64,000 nt of DNA from contig OY992536.1 of NCBI GenBank assembly GCA_963921195.1, positions 98,295,550 to 98,359,549 on the forward strand, read 5' to 3'. Positions 45,230-55,724 of the stretch are shown here, piece after piece (the first letter of the stretch is position 1; every line of letters begins with the position of its first letter). Position numbers and translations under genes: made by a program. Source of the stretch: Pegoplata infirma. Its lineage: Eukaryota > Arthropoda > Insecta > Diptera > Anthomyiidae. Below the pieces are notes generated by a model. It did not search any database, was not told the origin of the DNA, and saw only the letters and a list, made by a program, of their open reading frames with translations.

Positions 45230-45665
45230 TTGGTTAAAAATATTTGGAAAAATAAATTTTTAACAAAAAAATCAATGATGAAAAAAAGTTTTTTGCTAAA
45301 AAAAATGTTTGATAAAAAAAAATTTAATAAAATATAAAATTTTAATAAGAAAAATTGACGCCAAAATTTTTTTTTTATAACACTAATAAAAAACCAAAAA
45401 ATATAATGAAAAAAAAATCATAAAAAAATTCATAAAAAAAATTATGAAAAAAAAAGTTTATTAAAAAAATGTCAATGAAAAAACAAAATTTTAATAAAAA
45501 AACAAAATTTTGAAAATAAAAAACAAAATTTTGATATAACGAAACAAAATTTTGATAGAAAAAAAATTATAGATATAAAAAAACAATTTCGTTTTAGTCA
45601 CTAGCTGGAGAAAAATTTGTTTTTCACCAGGAGGTGAATAATTATCCAAGTTACAAAAAAAAACT
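45230..45665 (+). repeat. TTGATAAAAAAA-type array ending in a GGTGAATAATTATCC module
   Basis: Degenerate units (AAAATTTTGATAAAAAAA) run to about 45580. Then CACTAGCTGGAG, TTTTTCACCAGGAGGTGAAT and AATTATCCAAGTTACAAA follow, the module that closes the arrays at 55386-55470 and (inverted) 48268-48295. Confidence 0.6.
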
Positions 45666-45689
45666 GTATGAAAATATTAATGTTAATGA

Positions 45690-48226
45690 AAACAAGTAAG
45701 AGTGTTAAATTCGGCTGTGCCGAATCTTTTATACCCTCCAACATGCAAAAAAAAATTGCAGGGGCGTTTTAATGTTTTTTGGGAGAGGGGGGGGGGGTGT
45801 CGGTAGTGGTAATTGTGTGGGGAAAACTTTCTCTCGTAATATATGTTTAAATATTAATTTTTGTGCCAAAGAAATACAATTTTTCAATATTTAAACAATT
45901 TTTTTATCCACGCCCACAGAAGGGGGGGTCGGACCGAAAAAACGGCATTTTCTAATACTCTGGGTCCAAATGCAGGACTTTGAATTTCTTGGAGCATAAA
46001 AATGTTGCATTTGTTAATCAAAAACACAAAATATCATGTAAAAAAGTGGTATTTTTCAGAGGTTGGTTTAGTTCTTCAATGGGGAACTTTTTCCCCTTTG
46101 CCCGATTTTGCTGGTTTACGAACTTAACCTGCCTAGGAGCATAAGACATATTGGTGCCAAATTTCGGGAGTCTAGCCCTTTTATTTTGGACTGTATCATT
46201 TTAACAACAGACGGACAGACAGACGGACATCGCTAGAATGTCTTAGAATGGATCACTGATCATAAATATATATACTTTATGGGGTCCTAGACCGATATTT
46301 TGATGCGTTACACACGAAATGTCAAAGTGAGTATACCCTAGGGAGGCTCGTTTTTGGGCTTTTCTCTCTGATCAAATTCTAATACCCGCCTAAAGTGTCG
46401 GTCTTCTAAGGGTAACTCACATGCAAAATATCACTCCGATCGGAGTTTATCTTCTGTCTCCACTTTGAGCCTCAAAATTGGGGTTTTTGGAAAAAAGGAT
46501 TTTTTTAAAAAAAAAAAAAAATTAAGTTTTTTTATTAAAATAGTGAAAAAAATTTTTTGTATAATATTTGATCATAAATACTTAAATATGAAATTTAAAG
46601 ATTTTACGGTATCATTAACCCGTTCAAACTTGATACCAAAAAAATGGCATGATTTTGGGGGCGTTCTCAAAACACCTTTTTTCAAAATTTGAAAATTTTA
46701 TTAAAAAAAAATTTTAAATATACCATTTTTTCTTTCTGAATTCATTAAGAACACCTTGGAGAAGAAAAATGTGAAATATGGCGGATATCCGCCGAGCCAC
46801 TTTTTGGAAATCGCGGGGGCAAGTTAGCGGATTTCAAGGAAATGTTGGTTTTATCAATAATTTGGATTAATAAAATCTTATAAATTTCATTTTTGGCCAA
46901 ATTAACTGTTTTTTGGTGTCGTGGCATTCTATTAGATAACTTTAAGTCTGTCATGAAATCTTACCGATCTAGGACGTCTTTAACCCACATTGGCGGGAGG
47001 TCAAAAATGACCCCCGCAGGAAATTTGAAGTTTAGAGTTTAAATTTTGTGCTATTAACAAGCATAAAACGGCTTTTGTGTTTTCTACCCTAACTATTATT
47101 TCGTATTAATATATTATCTTTAAAAAAAATCGTTAACCCTTCTTGGTAGGGGGTCAAAAATGGCCCATTCAATAAAAAGTATATATTTTTTATAGAAAAT
47201 TAATTTGTGGCAGTATATTAGATAACTTTAAATCAGCCCTGAAATTTCACCTGTTTAAGATATCTTTAACTTACATTGGCCAGGGGTTAAAAATGACCCC
47301 TGCAAAAACTTTTCGGAATAGTGCTTGAATTTTTTGATATCAACAAAATTTATATTTTTTATTGAATGGGTCATTTTTGACCCCCTACCAAGAAGGGTTA
47401 ACGATTTTTTTTAAAGATAATAAATTAATACGAAATAATAGTTAGGGTAGAAAACACAAAAGCCGTTTTATACTTGTTAATAGCACAAAATTTAAGCTCT
47501 AAACTTCAAATTTCCTGCGGGGGTCATTTTTGACCCCCCGCCAATGTGGGTTAAAGACGTCCTAGATCGGTAAGATTTCATGACAGACTTAAAGTTATCT
47601 AATAGAATGCCACGACACCAAAAAACAGTTAATTTGCCTAAAAATGAAATTTATAAGATTGTATTAATCCAAATTATTGATAAAACCAACATTTCCTTGA
47701 AATCCGCTAACTTCCCCCCGCGATTCCCAAAAAGTGGCTCGACGGATATCCGCCATATTTCACATTTTTCTTCTCCAAGGTGTTCTTAATGAATTCAGAA
47801 AGAAAAAATGGTATATTTAAAATTTTTTTTTAATAAAATTTTCAAATTTTGGAAAAAGGTGTTTTGAGAACGCCCCCAAAATCATGCCATTTTTTGGTAT
47901 CAAGTTTGAACGGGTTAATGATACCGTAAAATCTTTAAATTTCATATTTAAGTATTTATGATCAAATATTATACAAAAAAACATTTTTCATTATTTTAAT
48001 AAAAAAACTTAAATTTTTTTTTTTTTTTTTTAAAAAAGTCCTTTTTTCCAAAACCCCAATTTTGAGGCTCACAGTGGAGACAGAAGATAAACTCCGATCG
48101 GAGTGATATTTTGCACGTGAGTTACCCTTAGGGGACCGACACTTTTGGCGGGTATTAGAATTTGATCAGAGAGAAAAGTCCAAAAACGAGCCACCCTAGT
48201 ATACCCCCATACTGTAGTTGGAGGGT
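45690..48226 (-). mobile_element. DINE-like element, type B, split by an hAT-like foldback
   Basis: The left end is AAACAAGTAAGAGTGTTAAA with hairpin TTCGGCTGTGCCGAA and TATACCCTCCAACATGCAAA. Middle blocks: CACGCCCACAGAAGGGGGGG, GGGGAACTTTTTCCCC and (GACA)n 46209-46225. It is cut at GTATACCC (46338) and resumes at 48199 with GTATACCCCCATACTGTAG and TTGGAGGGTA. Confidence 0.8.
46339..48198. mobile_element. hAT-like foldback, 1860 bp, 8-bp duplication GTATACCC
   Basis: Ends TAGGGAGGCTCGTTTTTGG and its inverse (one mismatch) are flanked by GTATACCC at 46331-46338 and 48199-48206. The arms (46339-47190 and 47345-48198) pair almost base for base. Mirrored 69-codon ORFs (46745-46954 minus and 47580-47789 plus) differ at only a handful of residues, a result of arm identity and not of coding. 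The loop (47190-47345) holds another diverged copy of an arm segment (CTTTAACTTACATTGGCC against CTTTAACCCACATTGGC). TAGGG ends plus an 8-bp duplication indicate hAT. No transposase. Confidence 0.85.
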
Positions 48227-48229
48227 AAA

Positions 48230-48545
48230 AAAAAAATTGATGAAAAATAAACATATGGGTTTGAAACTTGTATAATAATTCACCTCGTGGTGAATAAAAA
48301 ATAATATTAATTCGTAGAATTAAAAAAAACATATTTTTTTTTATCAATATTTTTTTCATCAATGTTTTTTTATTAATATTTTTTTTTTTCATCGATATTT
48401 TTGTTTCATCAATATTTTTTTTATCAATATTTTTTTTCATCGATGTTTTTTTTTCATTAAAATTTTTTCATTAAAATTTTTTCATCAATATATTTTTTCA
48501 ACAATTTTTTTTTTTCATCGATATTATTTTCAATATTTTTAAGTA
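48230..48545 (-). repeat. Type D 3' module and ATTGATGAAAAAA array (inverted)
   Basis: The palindrome AATTCACCTCGTGGTGAAT (48280) with GGGTTTGAAACTTGTATAAT is followed by TTTTTTCATCAATATTTTTT units to 48540, the mirror order of 55200-55470. It is truncated by, or adjacent to, the foldback at 48557. Confidence 0.65.
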
Positions 48546-48556
48546 GTTATATATAT

Positions 48557-49611
48557 GAGGCATTCCACACCAAATGTCCAGCGACAAAAAAAGTGTGTAC
48601 CGTAAACTTCTGAATAGGTTGTATGGATAGCCCTATATGAAACTTAGAAAATTGCGATTTTGGTTTTTCAAAAACTGGGCTTAGGAGACGTGGTCAAATA
48701 TTGGAAAAATGGTCAAATTTGTGGCGAGTTGCCTTGATTACATATTTATCACATTAAAACTGAATACACCACAATCTCAAAAATTTACATTCTTATATAG
48801 TTTTGTATGGGCTATCGATTAAATTTTTTTTTTTTTGGAAAATTTTCAGAACCCGTTCTGAAATTTTCCATTTTTAAAAAAGTCAATTTATCAAAAATGC
48901 GGCCACTTTTTTTTAATTTTTTTTTTAAGTTTTGATGTTTGTCCATCCACACAAAAAAAATCAGAAACACATTTCTCGTTTTTTTCGAGAAAATCGCATT
49001 GGAATTTTAAATTTCATAAATTTAGTAATTTGCTTGTATTTTCTTGTTTCAACAGAGCGTATGAGGAATATTTATGCAATTAATAATACTCATTCGCAAC
49101 TTTAAAACAAAGAAATACAAGCAAATTACAAAATTGTTATGAAATTTAAAGTTCAAATGCGATTTTCTCGAAAAAATGAAGAACGTGTTTCTGAATTTTT
49201 TTGTGTGGATGGACAAACATCTAAACTTAAAAAAAAAATAAAAAAAAAAAAAAGTGGCCGGATTTTTGATAAATTGTCTTTTTTAAAAAATGGAAAATTT
49301 CAAAACGGGTTCTGAAAATTTTCAAAAAAAAAAAAATTAACCGATAGCCCATACAAAACTATATAAGATTGTAAATTTTTGACATTGTGGTGCATTCGGT
49401 TTTAATGTGATAAATATTTAATCAAGGCAACTTGCCACAAATTTGACCATTTTTCCAATATTTGACCACGCCTCCTAAGCCCAGTTTTTGAAAATTTGAA
49501 AAACAAAAAACGCAATTTTCTTAGTTTCATATAGCGCTATCCAAACAACCTATTCAGAAATTTACGGGACACATGTTTTTCTGTAGCGGGACATTTGGTG
49601 TGGAATGCCTC
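48557..49611. mobile_element. GAGGCATTCC-ended foldback, 1055 bp, duplication ATAT
   Basis: Same ends as 2460-3034, flanked by ATAT on both sides (48553-48556 and 49612-49615). The arms pair from the termini inward through GGATAGCCCTATATGAAACT, GGTCAAATATTGGAAAAATG, TTTTGTATGGGCTATCGATT and TGTCCATCCACACAAAAA. A separate small palindrome (about 49008-49150; AATTTGCTTGTATTTTCTTG and its inverse) sits at the centre. The 575-bp copy looks like a deletion product of this form. Confidence 0.8.
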
Positions 49612-49619
49612 ATATATTT

Positions 49620-50640
49620 TATTTTTTAGTTTTAAGTTATCTGTGGGATGATCACTGGATCATCACCACGTCATAGTCAAATAATTTTAAGTCATGTGTA
49701 ATGAATAATATCAATTTATGATAGATTGCATAATAAATGAATTTAAAAAAAAATCAATATTTTTTTTCATCAATATTTTTTTTTTAATCAATAGTTTTTA
49801 TAATCAATATATTTTTCTCATCAATATTTTTTCCATCAATATTTTTTTTATCAATTATTGTTTTTTTCGTCCATATTTTTTTTCATCAATATTATTTTTT
49901 TTCATTAATATTTTTTTTCATCAGTATTTTTTTTTTGTTCAATAATTTGTTTCATACATTTTTTTTTTCAACAATATTATTTTTTTATCATTAATTTTTT
50001 TAATCAATATTTGTATTTAATCAATATTTTTTTAACCAATTTTTGTTTTTAATCAATATTTTTTTCCAATATTTTTTCCTAATCAATATTATTTTTTCAT
50101 CAATATTTTTTTCGTTAATATATTTTTTTTACGTCATTATTATTTTTTTTTTTCATCATGTCTGTATTTGTTTTTTTCATCCATATTTTTTTTTTAATCA
50201 ATATTTTTTTTTTCAATTTTTTTTTTTTGCGTCATTAACATTTTTTTTTACTCAATATTTTTTTTTAATCAATACTTTTTTATAACTTTTTTTTAATCAA
50301 TATTTTTTTCATAATTTTTTTCCATCAATATTTTTTTTCATCAATATTTTTTTTATATCAATATTTTTTTTAATCAATATTTTTTTTAATCAATATTTTT
50401 TTCAATCAATATTTATTTTTCATCAATATTTGTTTTTTTTTTTTTTCATCAATATTTTTTTTCATCAATATTTTTTTTCATAAATTTTTTTTTCATACAT
50501 ATTTTGTTCAATAATTTCTTTTTTGTTTTCATCAAAAATTTTCCTATTAACATTTTTTTTATAAAATATTTTCTTTTTAACAATAATCTTTTTTTATTAA
50601 CAACTTTTTTCATCAAAAACTTTTTTTATCGACAATCACA
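49620..50640 (-). repeat. Large ATTGATGAAAAAA array (as TTTTTTCATCAATATT), about 900 bp
   Basis: From about 49750 to 50620, tandem degenerate 13-20-bp units read TTTTTTTCATCAATATT or TTTTTTTAATCAATATT. It abuts the type D DINE module on its right. The F/I-rich ORFs over it are repeat artefacts. 49620-49750 is spacer without recognised features. Confidence 0.85.
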
Positions 50641-50895
50641 GACCAAAATGATAGAAGGATATCACAAGAATGTCTTAGAAACATGGGAAAATGGAAACCT
50701 TAGAAAATGGGTCAATAATATATAAACATAATGTGGTCCTCGACCGATATTTCAATGCGTTTTGCATGGAATGACAAATTAATATAGCGTTATTTTTTCT
50801 AGAAAAAATTTGCTTTGGAAAGAACACCGATTTATACAGCAAAACATTATCATGATTCAATGGTTTGGGCAAGAGTACCAACTTCGCAGACTTTT
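50641..50895 (-). mobile_element. DINE-like element, type D, 5' module
   Basis: On the minus strand: GTCTGCGAAGTTGGTACTC, CCATTGAATCATGATAATG, TTTGCTGTATAAATCGGTGT, CATTCCATGCAAAACGCATT, TATCGGTCGAGGACCACATT and TGTGATTGTCGATAAAAAAAG, leading into the array at 49750-50620. Matches 21709-21955 and 54946-55150. Confidence 0.6.
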
Positions 50896-50914
50896 TTCAG
50901 TAGGTTTATTTTAG

Positions 50915-51485
50915 ATCGTCGTCATTTTTTCTTTACTAATTAAAACTTAATATAATAATCTCATATAATAATACTTAACTAAGAAAAATATGTTTCTGTT
51001 TTAAATTAATTTTTTTAAGTGGTTTTTGCCATACTTAGCCGACACGCGTTTCGGAATTTGTCAGATTCCATTGACAAATTATCGGATTTGTATATTTGCC
51101 AAATAGTCTTGACAATGAGGGGGCCCTGTTGGTAGGGTGCTAGCCTATGAAACTAGGAGCGGTAGGTTCCATTCCCACAAAAATCCTTGGTTGATTTTGC
51201 AATAACGAGACGACGGTCATTGTAACCAGTTTTGGTTAGGTTAAAATCATTAAAAATTATTTGTAATTAAAAATGGAAAAAATAAAATAAAACCACTTGA
51301 TTATAGTATCAAAATTATTATAATATACATAGTTTTGACAATGGAATCTGACATATTCCGAAATACGTGTCGGCTAAGTCTTGCAAAAATGACCAACATA
51401 AAAAAATTTGATACAGAATTTATTTGAAAACTATTCTATGAGAATATCATAGTTTTAGTTAGTAAAGGAAATAATGACCTCGAGC
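50915..51485. mobile_element. TCGAGGTCATTATTTCC-ended MITE, copy 2, split by a SINE
   Basis: The left arm holds TTTACTAATTAAAACTTAAT and TTTCGGAATTTGTCAGATTC; the right arm holds the inverses plus TAGTAAAGGAAATAATGACC. Compare 14337-14767. The SINE lies within the central TAGTCTTGACAATG. Confidence 0.7.
51118..51329 (+). mobile_element. tRNA-derived SINE with 14-bp target duplication
   Basis: Flanked by TAGTCTTGACAATG (51104-51117) and TAGTTTTGACAATG (51330-51343). The tRNA-like head has GTTGGTAGGGTGCTAGCC (A-box-like), a possible anticodon arm around GCCTATGAAACTAGGAG, and a B box GGTTCCATTCC. The tRNA-unrelated body GACGGTCATTGTAACCAG and GGTTAGG is shared with 111-303. Not a functional tRNA gene: stems do not close and it is flanked by retroposition repeats. 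Confidence 0.8.
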
Positions 51486-52260
51486 GAGAAGAAACCTACT
51501 TAAAATATAATACAGTACAAGAAATTCTTATGAGCTATTGTATTGCGGTTAACGTCGTCATTATCGAACTGATAATGAGTATGATAATGACGATGGTAGC
51601 ATCAACAGCAACAACAACACACTAGCTTATAAAAATTGTTTGTACTGATGTACCCTGATGATGATATTCAAGTAATAACGAAATATTGAGGGAATGAAAT
51701 TAAAGATATGTTTACACCAAAAGGAGCTCGAGCTTGATTATTTTATGGTTATTAATAAAATGGTCGAAAAACAACTTTACCTATTTAAAAAAAATATATA
51801 TTTTTTGAGTGTATGTTTATATTGTTACAAAAATTATAATAATAAATCACACCCTCAACAAAAAAAAAGTAATAAAATTAAACATTGAACTTGATATTCA
51901 TTCATATCATAAACAATAAAACAAGTTCAAACAATCATAAATTTATAACCTCTAACATTGTACACACATACATTCATACAGTTTTTAAACAATTTAAAAC
52001 ACCCAGTGTAACTGTTACTAAAATACCGTTAAAATCACACTAAAATAAACAAAATTTTAACACTTTCCTCTCTACAAAAAAATAACACAACAGTTAAAAA
52101 CTGTGTATTGTTAAACCAACACAAAAAAATTATAAATTGCTGTATTGTTACTACAGAAAAAATTTAAATTTATGACAATTGAACATAAAAAAAACATGAA
52201 TAAAAGAAGAACAAAAACTTGATAGTAACACCCACTAAACCCCAAAAATATGAGTAACAG
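51486..52260. other. Apparently unique AT-rich DNA
   Basis: Some less AT-rich sequence at 51530-51640 (GCGGTTAACGTCGTCATTAT, CATCAACAGCAACAACAACA) and simple CA/A-rich runs beyond. Short ORFs have no recognised product. Confidence 0.4.
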
Positions 52261-52561
52261 TACACTCCGCATCATAACTATAGCCGCATTGCATTTTTCG
52301 GTTTATTTAATGTTCAAGAAGTATTTTTATGAAACCTATTATGGTATATTACAGTGTTATAGCAGTTCTCTTGTTGTTGTAAATTTGAGCCATCAGCTGT
52401 TTGAATTGAGAAAACGGCGACCAATAACTGTATTTGTCAGTGTTTCATAACTATAGCCGCATTTTAATAAAATCAGTTGAAATGAGTTCAAGTCAAAGTT
52501 TCGTGGCCAAATAAATTTTTTTTTTTGGTAAAATTCGTTCCTCTATTAATTTTTAAACAAA

Positions 52562-53163
52562 ATGCCACGTGGTAAATTTTTAAATGAAGTCCGATTTTGC
52601 CCATTTCTGAACTTAACCTGCCTAGGAATATAAGACATATTCGTGCCAAACTTCGGAAGTCTAGCTCTTTTATTTTGGACTGTATCGTGTCCTCTACACA
52701 CGGACCGACGGAAAGACGGACAGACGGACGGACGGACATCGCTAGCATGTCTTAAAATCGATCACTAATCAATAAAATATATACTTTATGGGGTCCTAGA
52801 CCGATATTTCGATGCGTTACACACGGAATGACAAAGTGAGTGTACCCCCATACTGTGGTTGGAGGGTATAAAAAGTCAAAATTTTACCCTTTTTAGAAAG
52901 TGGTTTAAGTTATCGCGAAATTGGACGAAAAATTGAGCGATCTGACAAAGTTATCCGAAATTTTGTAAAAAATAAAAGTGGATACGGGATGAACAAAACA
53001 GGGGGTCGAAAAAAAGCTATCTGAGAGAGATTAACGCCGTGTTATGAACGCTGCTAGCAATTCTATGAAAACTCTTTCGCAGATTGGTAATGAATGCGGC
53101 TTAAATGTGTCCAATTCTACAATGAGTAGAGTCTTAAAGGAGTCTAGAACGATAACAAGACTT
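52562..53163 (+). pseudogene. Tc1/Tc3-type transposase N-terminus, interrupted
   Basis: The start MPRGKFLNEV (52562-52590) is cut by the DINE insert. From about 52877 it continues with FLESGLSYREIGRKIERSDK and VIRNFVKNKSGYG, the first helix-turn-helix, then MNKTGGRKKA, a stop, and after a frameshift the second helix region encoded by 53044-53160 (MNAASNSMKTLSQIGNECGL, VSNSTMSRVLKES). The arrangement (two HTH units, a GRPR-like GGRKK linker) is that of Tc1-family DNA-binding domains. The DDE catalytic domain is absent. About nine bases of gene are missing where the DINE sits. Confidence 0.8.
52591..52876 (-). mobile_element. DINE-like element, type B, partial, inside the Tc1 pseudogene
   Basis: It starts abruptly at CCGATTTTGCCCATTTCTGA and has CCTGCCTAGGAATATAAGAC, (GACG)n at 52717-52735, GGGGTCCTAGACCGATATTT and TGTGGTTGGAGGGTATAAAA. 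Its hairpin end is missing. Confidence 0.7.
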
Positions 53164-53164
53164 C

Positions 53165-53300
53165 TATTTTTTACAAAATTTCGGATAACTTTGTCAGATC
53201 GCTTAATTTTTCGTCCAATTTCGCGATAACTTAAACCACTTTCTAAAAAGGCTAAAATTTTGCCTTTTTCGACTTCATTTAAAAATTTACCATGTGGCAT
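53165..53300 (-). pseudogene. Tc1/Tc3-type transposase N-terminus, inverted copy
   Basis: Encodes MPHGKFLNEVEKGKILAFLE and YREIGRKIKRSDKVI, then FVKN, about 45 residues of the first HTH domain. The open frame beyond (to 53031) only reads the opposite strand of the left copy. It retains the nine bases lost in the left copy, and so shows the undamaged junction. Confidence 0.85.
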
Positions 53301-53675
53301 TTTATTTAAAAATTAATAGAGGAACGAATTTTACCAAAAAAAAAAAATAATTTGGCCACGACTTGAACTCATTCCAACTGATTTTATTGAAATGCGGCTA
53401 TAGTTATGAAACACTGAGAAATACAGTTTAGGTCGCCGTTTTCTCAATTCAAACAGCTGATGGCTCAAATTTACAAAAACAATAGAACTGTTATAACACT
53501 GTAATATACCATAATAGGTTTCATAAAAATACTTCTTGAACATTAAATAAACCGAAAAATGCAATGCGGCTATAGTTATGATGCGGAGTGTATTATAACA
53601 AATTTGTTTAAAACCATAAAAAATAACGGCCTATTAAATAAAATTGTAGGCAAAATTTACACAGAAAGAAAAGTT

Positions 53676-54413
53676 CCCGAGTAAAAAAGTTCCTATATAA
53701 TTATATATAGTTTTATATATACATATATTATTTTGTAAAACTATATGTATTTTTTGTTGCATCATATGTGATTTTATATATTTGCACTTCTAATTTGTTT
53801 CTTATATAAAATTATATAACAGAAAATATGGACTTTTATATAATAACATATGATTTAAAGTTCTTTTATATAATTACATATGAACTTTAAAATTCTGTCT
53901 TCTTTTTTATATAATTTGATAAAACAAAATATTTGAAGAAATTTTATATAAAACTTTATGCAACTGTTTTTAAATTATATGTTATCTTATATGAGTAAAA
54001 TTTAAAAAAAATCTAAGTCCTTTATATATAATTCAATATAACTTTTGAAAATTTTTCTAAGTCGAGATGTTTTTTTTTTGAAAATTTTCAAAGTCCTAAA
54101 AATATTTTTAAAAATTTTTAAGTCCTGGAAACAAATTTTTTTTGTCAATTTTTTGCGTTTTGGGGGAAAACATTTTTTTCTTATATATATTTAATTATAT
54201 ATAATTGCATCAATTTTATACAAAAAAGGGTCCAATTTTCGCATATAACTATATAAAATTATATTAAAATTATATCAAATTTGATCAGATTTGATCAAAT
54301 TTGATAAGTTTTTATATCGTTTTATCGACTCATTTTTCGCATTAAACTATATATGATTATATATGATGGCTTTATATAATTTTATATGAATATATATAAT
54401 CTTTTTTACTCGG
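53676..54413. mobile_element. AT-rich MITE with CCCGAGTAAAAA ends, copy 2
   Basis: CCCGAGTAAAAAAGTTCC at the left, CTTTTTTACTCGG at the right. Interior of ATATAATTATATATAG-like sequence. Target duplication not clear. Confidence 0.65.
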
Positions 54414-54945
54414 TTTGTAAGGAAAAGCTTAAAATGGAGTAAAAATTGTACTTTGGTACTTTTTTTATTTCCTAAAATAATCTAAATATTTAAAGGAGTG
54501 AGTTGATTTATGATCGCTTAGTTCAAACCCCTGAAGCTAGATACTTGAAATTTGGAATATTCCGAATAAAAGATCCACCACCACCTGGGTTTTTAAAAAT
54601 TCCAAGGGGGTAAAAAAGTGTAGCTTGGTACTTTTTATATTTTGAGAAATTTCTTGAAATTTGGAATATATTTTCCTCCTGCGAAAAAACTTTTGCAAAA
54701 ATAACTTTTTTGAAATTCCGTTTCTAATGGGACAATAACGGGTTAAGTAGAGTACTTTGGTACTTTTTCTATCTCCTGAAATAATGGTCATAGAAAATTG
54801 AAATGTGGGTTACTCCAGCCGAAAAAATGTTTTGGGAAGAGTATTTTTTGAAAATTCCGATTTTAAGAGGGTATCAAATTAAAAAATATTTTACTTGGGT
54901 ACTTTTTTTATCTTCAGAATTAGTGGTTCTAGAAACTTTATATGT
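54414..54945. repeat. ~145-bp satellite, inverse orientation, 3 units
   Basis: TACTTTGGTACTTTTT recurs at about 54450, 54625, 54750 and 54890 with CCTGAAATAATGGTC, GAAATTTGGAATAT and TTGAAATTCCG blocks, the inverse of the 42-43 kb units. TGAAGCTAGA at 54532 matches the inverse of the 43345 junction. Confidence 0.65.
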
Positions 54946-55475
54946 GTAAAAAGTGTCAGCAAAGTTTGTACTCATACTCAAAGCAACATTTTTATAGAAA
55001 AAAAATAACGCTATTAAAATTTGTCATTCCATGCAAAACGCATTGAAATATCGGTCGAGGACCCCATAATGTTTATATATTATTGATCCGTAAAGATTTT
55101 TTATACATTCTAGTTATAACCATCTATCTGTTTGTCTGTTTTTGTCGATAAAAAAAGTTTTTGAAAAATTATTATTAATAAAAAAAATTTATTAAAAAAA
55201 AATATTGATGAAAAAGCAATATTGATGAAAAAAAAATATTGATGAAAAAAAATATTAAACAAAAAATATTGATGAAAACCAAATAGTGTTGAAAAAAATA
55301 TTGATGAAAAAAGACATTGATGGCAAAAAAATATTGATAAAAAAAATATTGATGAAAATATATTCATAAAAAAAATTATGGAAAAATAATTCTGTTACGT
55401 TTTATTCACCAGCTGGTAAAAAATTTTTTTATTCACCACGAGGTGAATTATTATCCAAGTTACAAACCCAAGCTA
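54946..55475 (+). mobile_element. Type D DINE-like element, most complete copy
   Basis: 5' module (54946-55150): GTCAGCAAAGTTTGTACTC, CATTCCATGCAAAACGCATT, ATCGGTCGAGGACCCCATAA, TTATATATTATTGATCCG, TCTATCTGTTTGTCTG. Array (55151-55385): about 14 ATATTGATGAAAAAA units. 3' module (55386-55475): ATTCACCAGCTGGT, ATTCACCACGAGGTGAAT, TATTATCCAAGTTACAAACC. The same order appears inverted or partly at 48230-48545, 49620-50895 and 45230-45665. Confidence 0.6.
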
Positions 55476-55724
55476 CTACAATTTCTAGTTTTAAGAGAAT
55501 TAAAACAGTAATTCTTATTTTCTCTTTTGTTAATCGTTAGCTTATATAGTCAAACTGAGGTGGCGTCCTGCAACTTTTTAAAAATTAGACACCAGCCTGA
55601 AAACATTATCATGTTAATAAAATTAGACACCAGCCTAAGAACATTATAATGTTAAAAATATTCTGACAAAACCATTTAATAGAAAGCTTCGATGCTAAGA
55701 CGGTAGTTTGGTACTTTTTCTAAC
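55476..55724. other. Spacer with a short tandem duplication
   Basis: AAAATTAGACACCAGCCTRA with AACATTATNATGTTAA is repeated twice, 46 bp apart (about 55585-55665). Otherwise featureless. Confidence 0.5.

Larger units (their letters stand above)
52263..53590. mobile_element. Tc1-like foldback built from two inverted 5' ends, TA duplication
   Basis: Ends CACTCCGCATCATAACTATAG and its inverse, with TA at 52261-52262 and 53591-53592. Both halves carry the same terminal repeat (~300 bp) followed by the start of a Tc1-type transposase gene, facing each other and meeting near 53165. The left half reaches further into the gene and is split by a DINE piece. Neither half has a catalytic domain. Confidence 0.85.

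Noticed and set aside
46745..47789. Two near-identical 69-codon ORFs as a conserved gene pair
   Set aside because: They are mirror images in the arms of a foldback; the similarity comes from the inverted repeat and neither has gene features.
49718..50725. F/I-rich ORFs that look like membrane proteins
   Set aside because: They translate the TTTTTTCATCAATATT array; similar F/I-rich ORFs over 22.3, 23.8-24.2, 40.6 and 55.1 kb have the same cause.
51118..51190. Functional tRNA gene
   Set aside because: Pol III box-like motifs are present, but the acceptor and D stems do not close and retroposition duplications flank the unit; it is a SINE. The same goes for 31836-31890.
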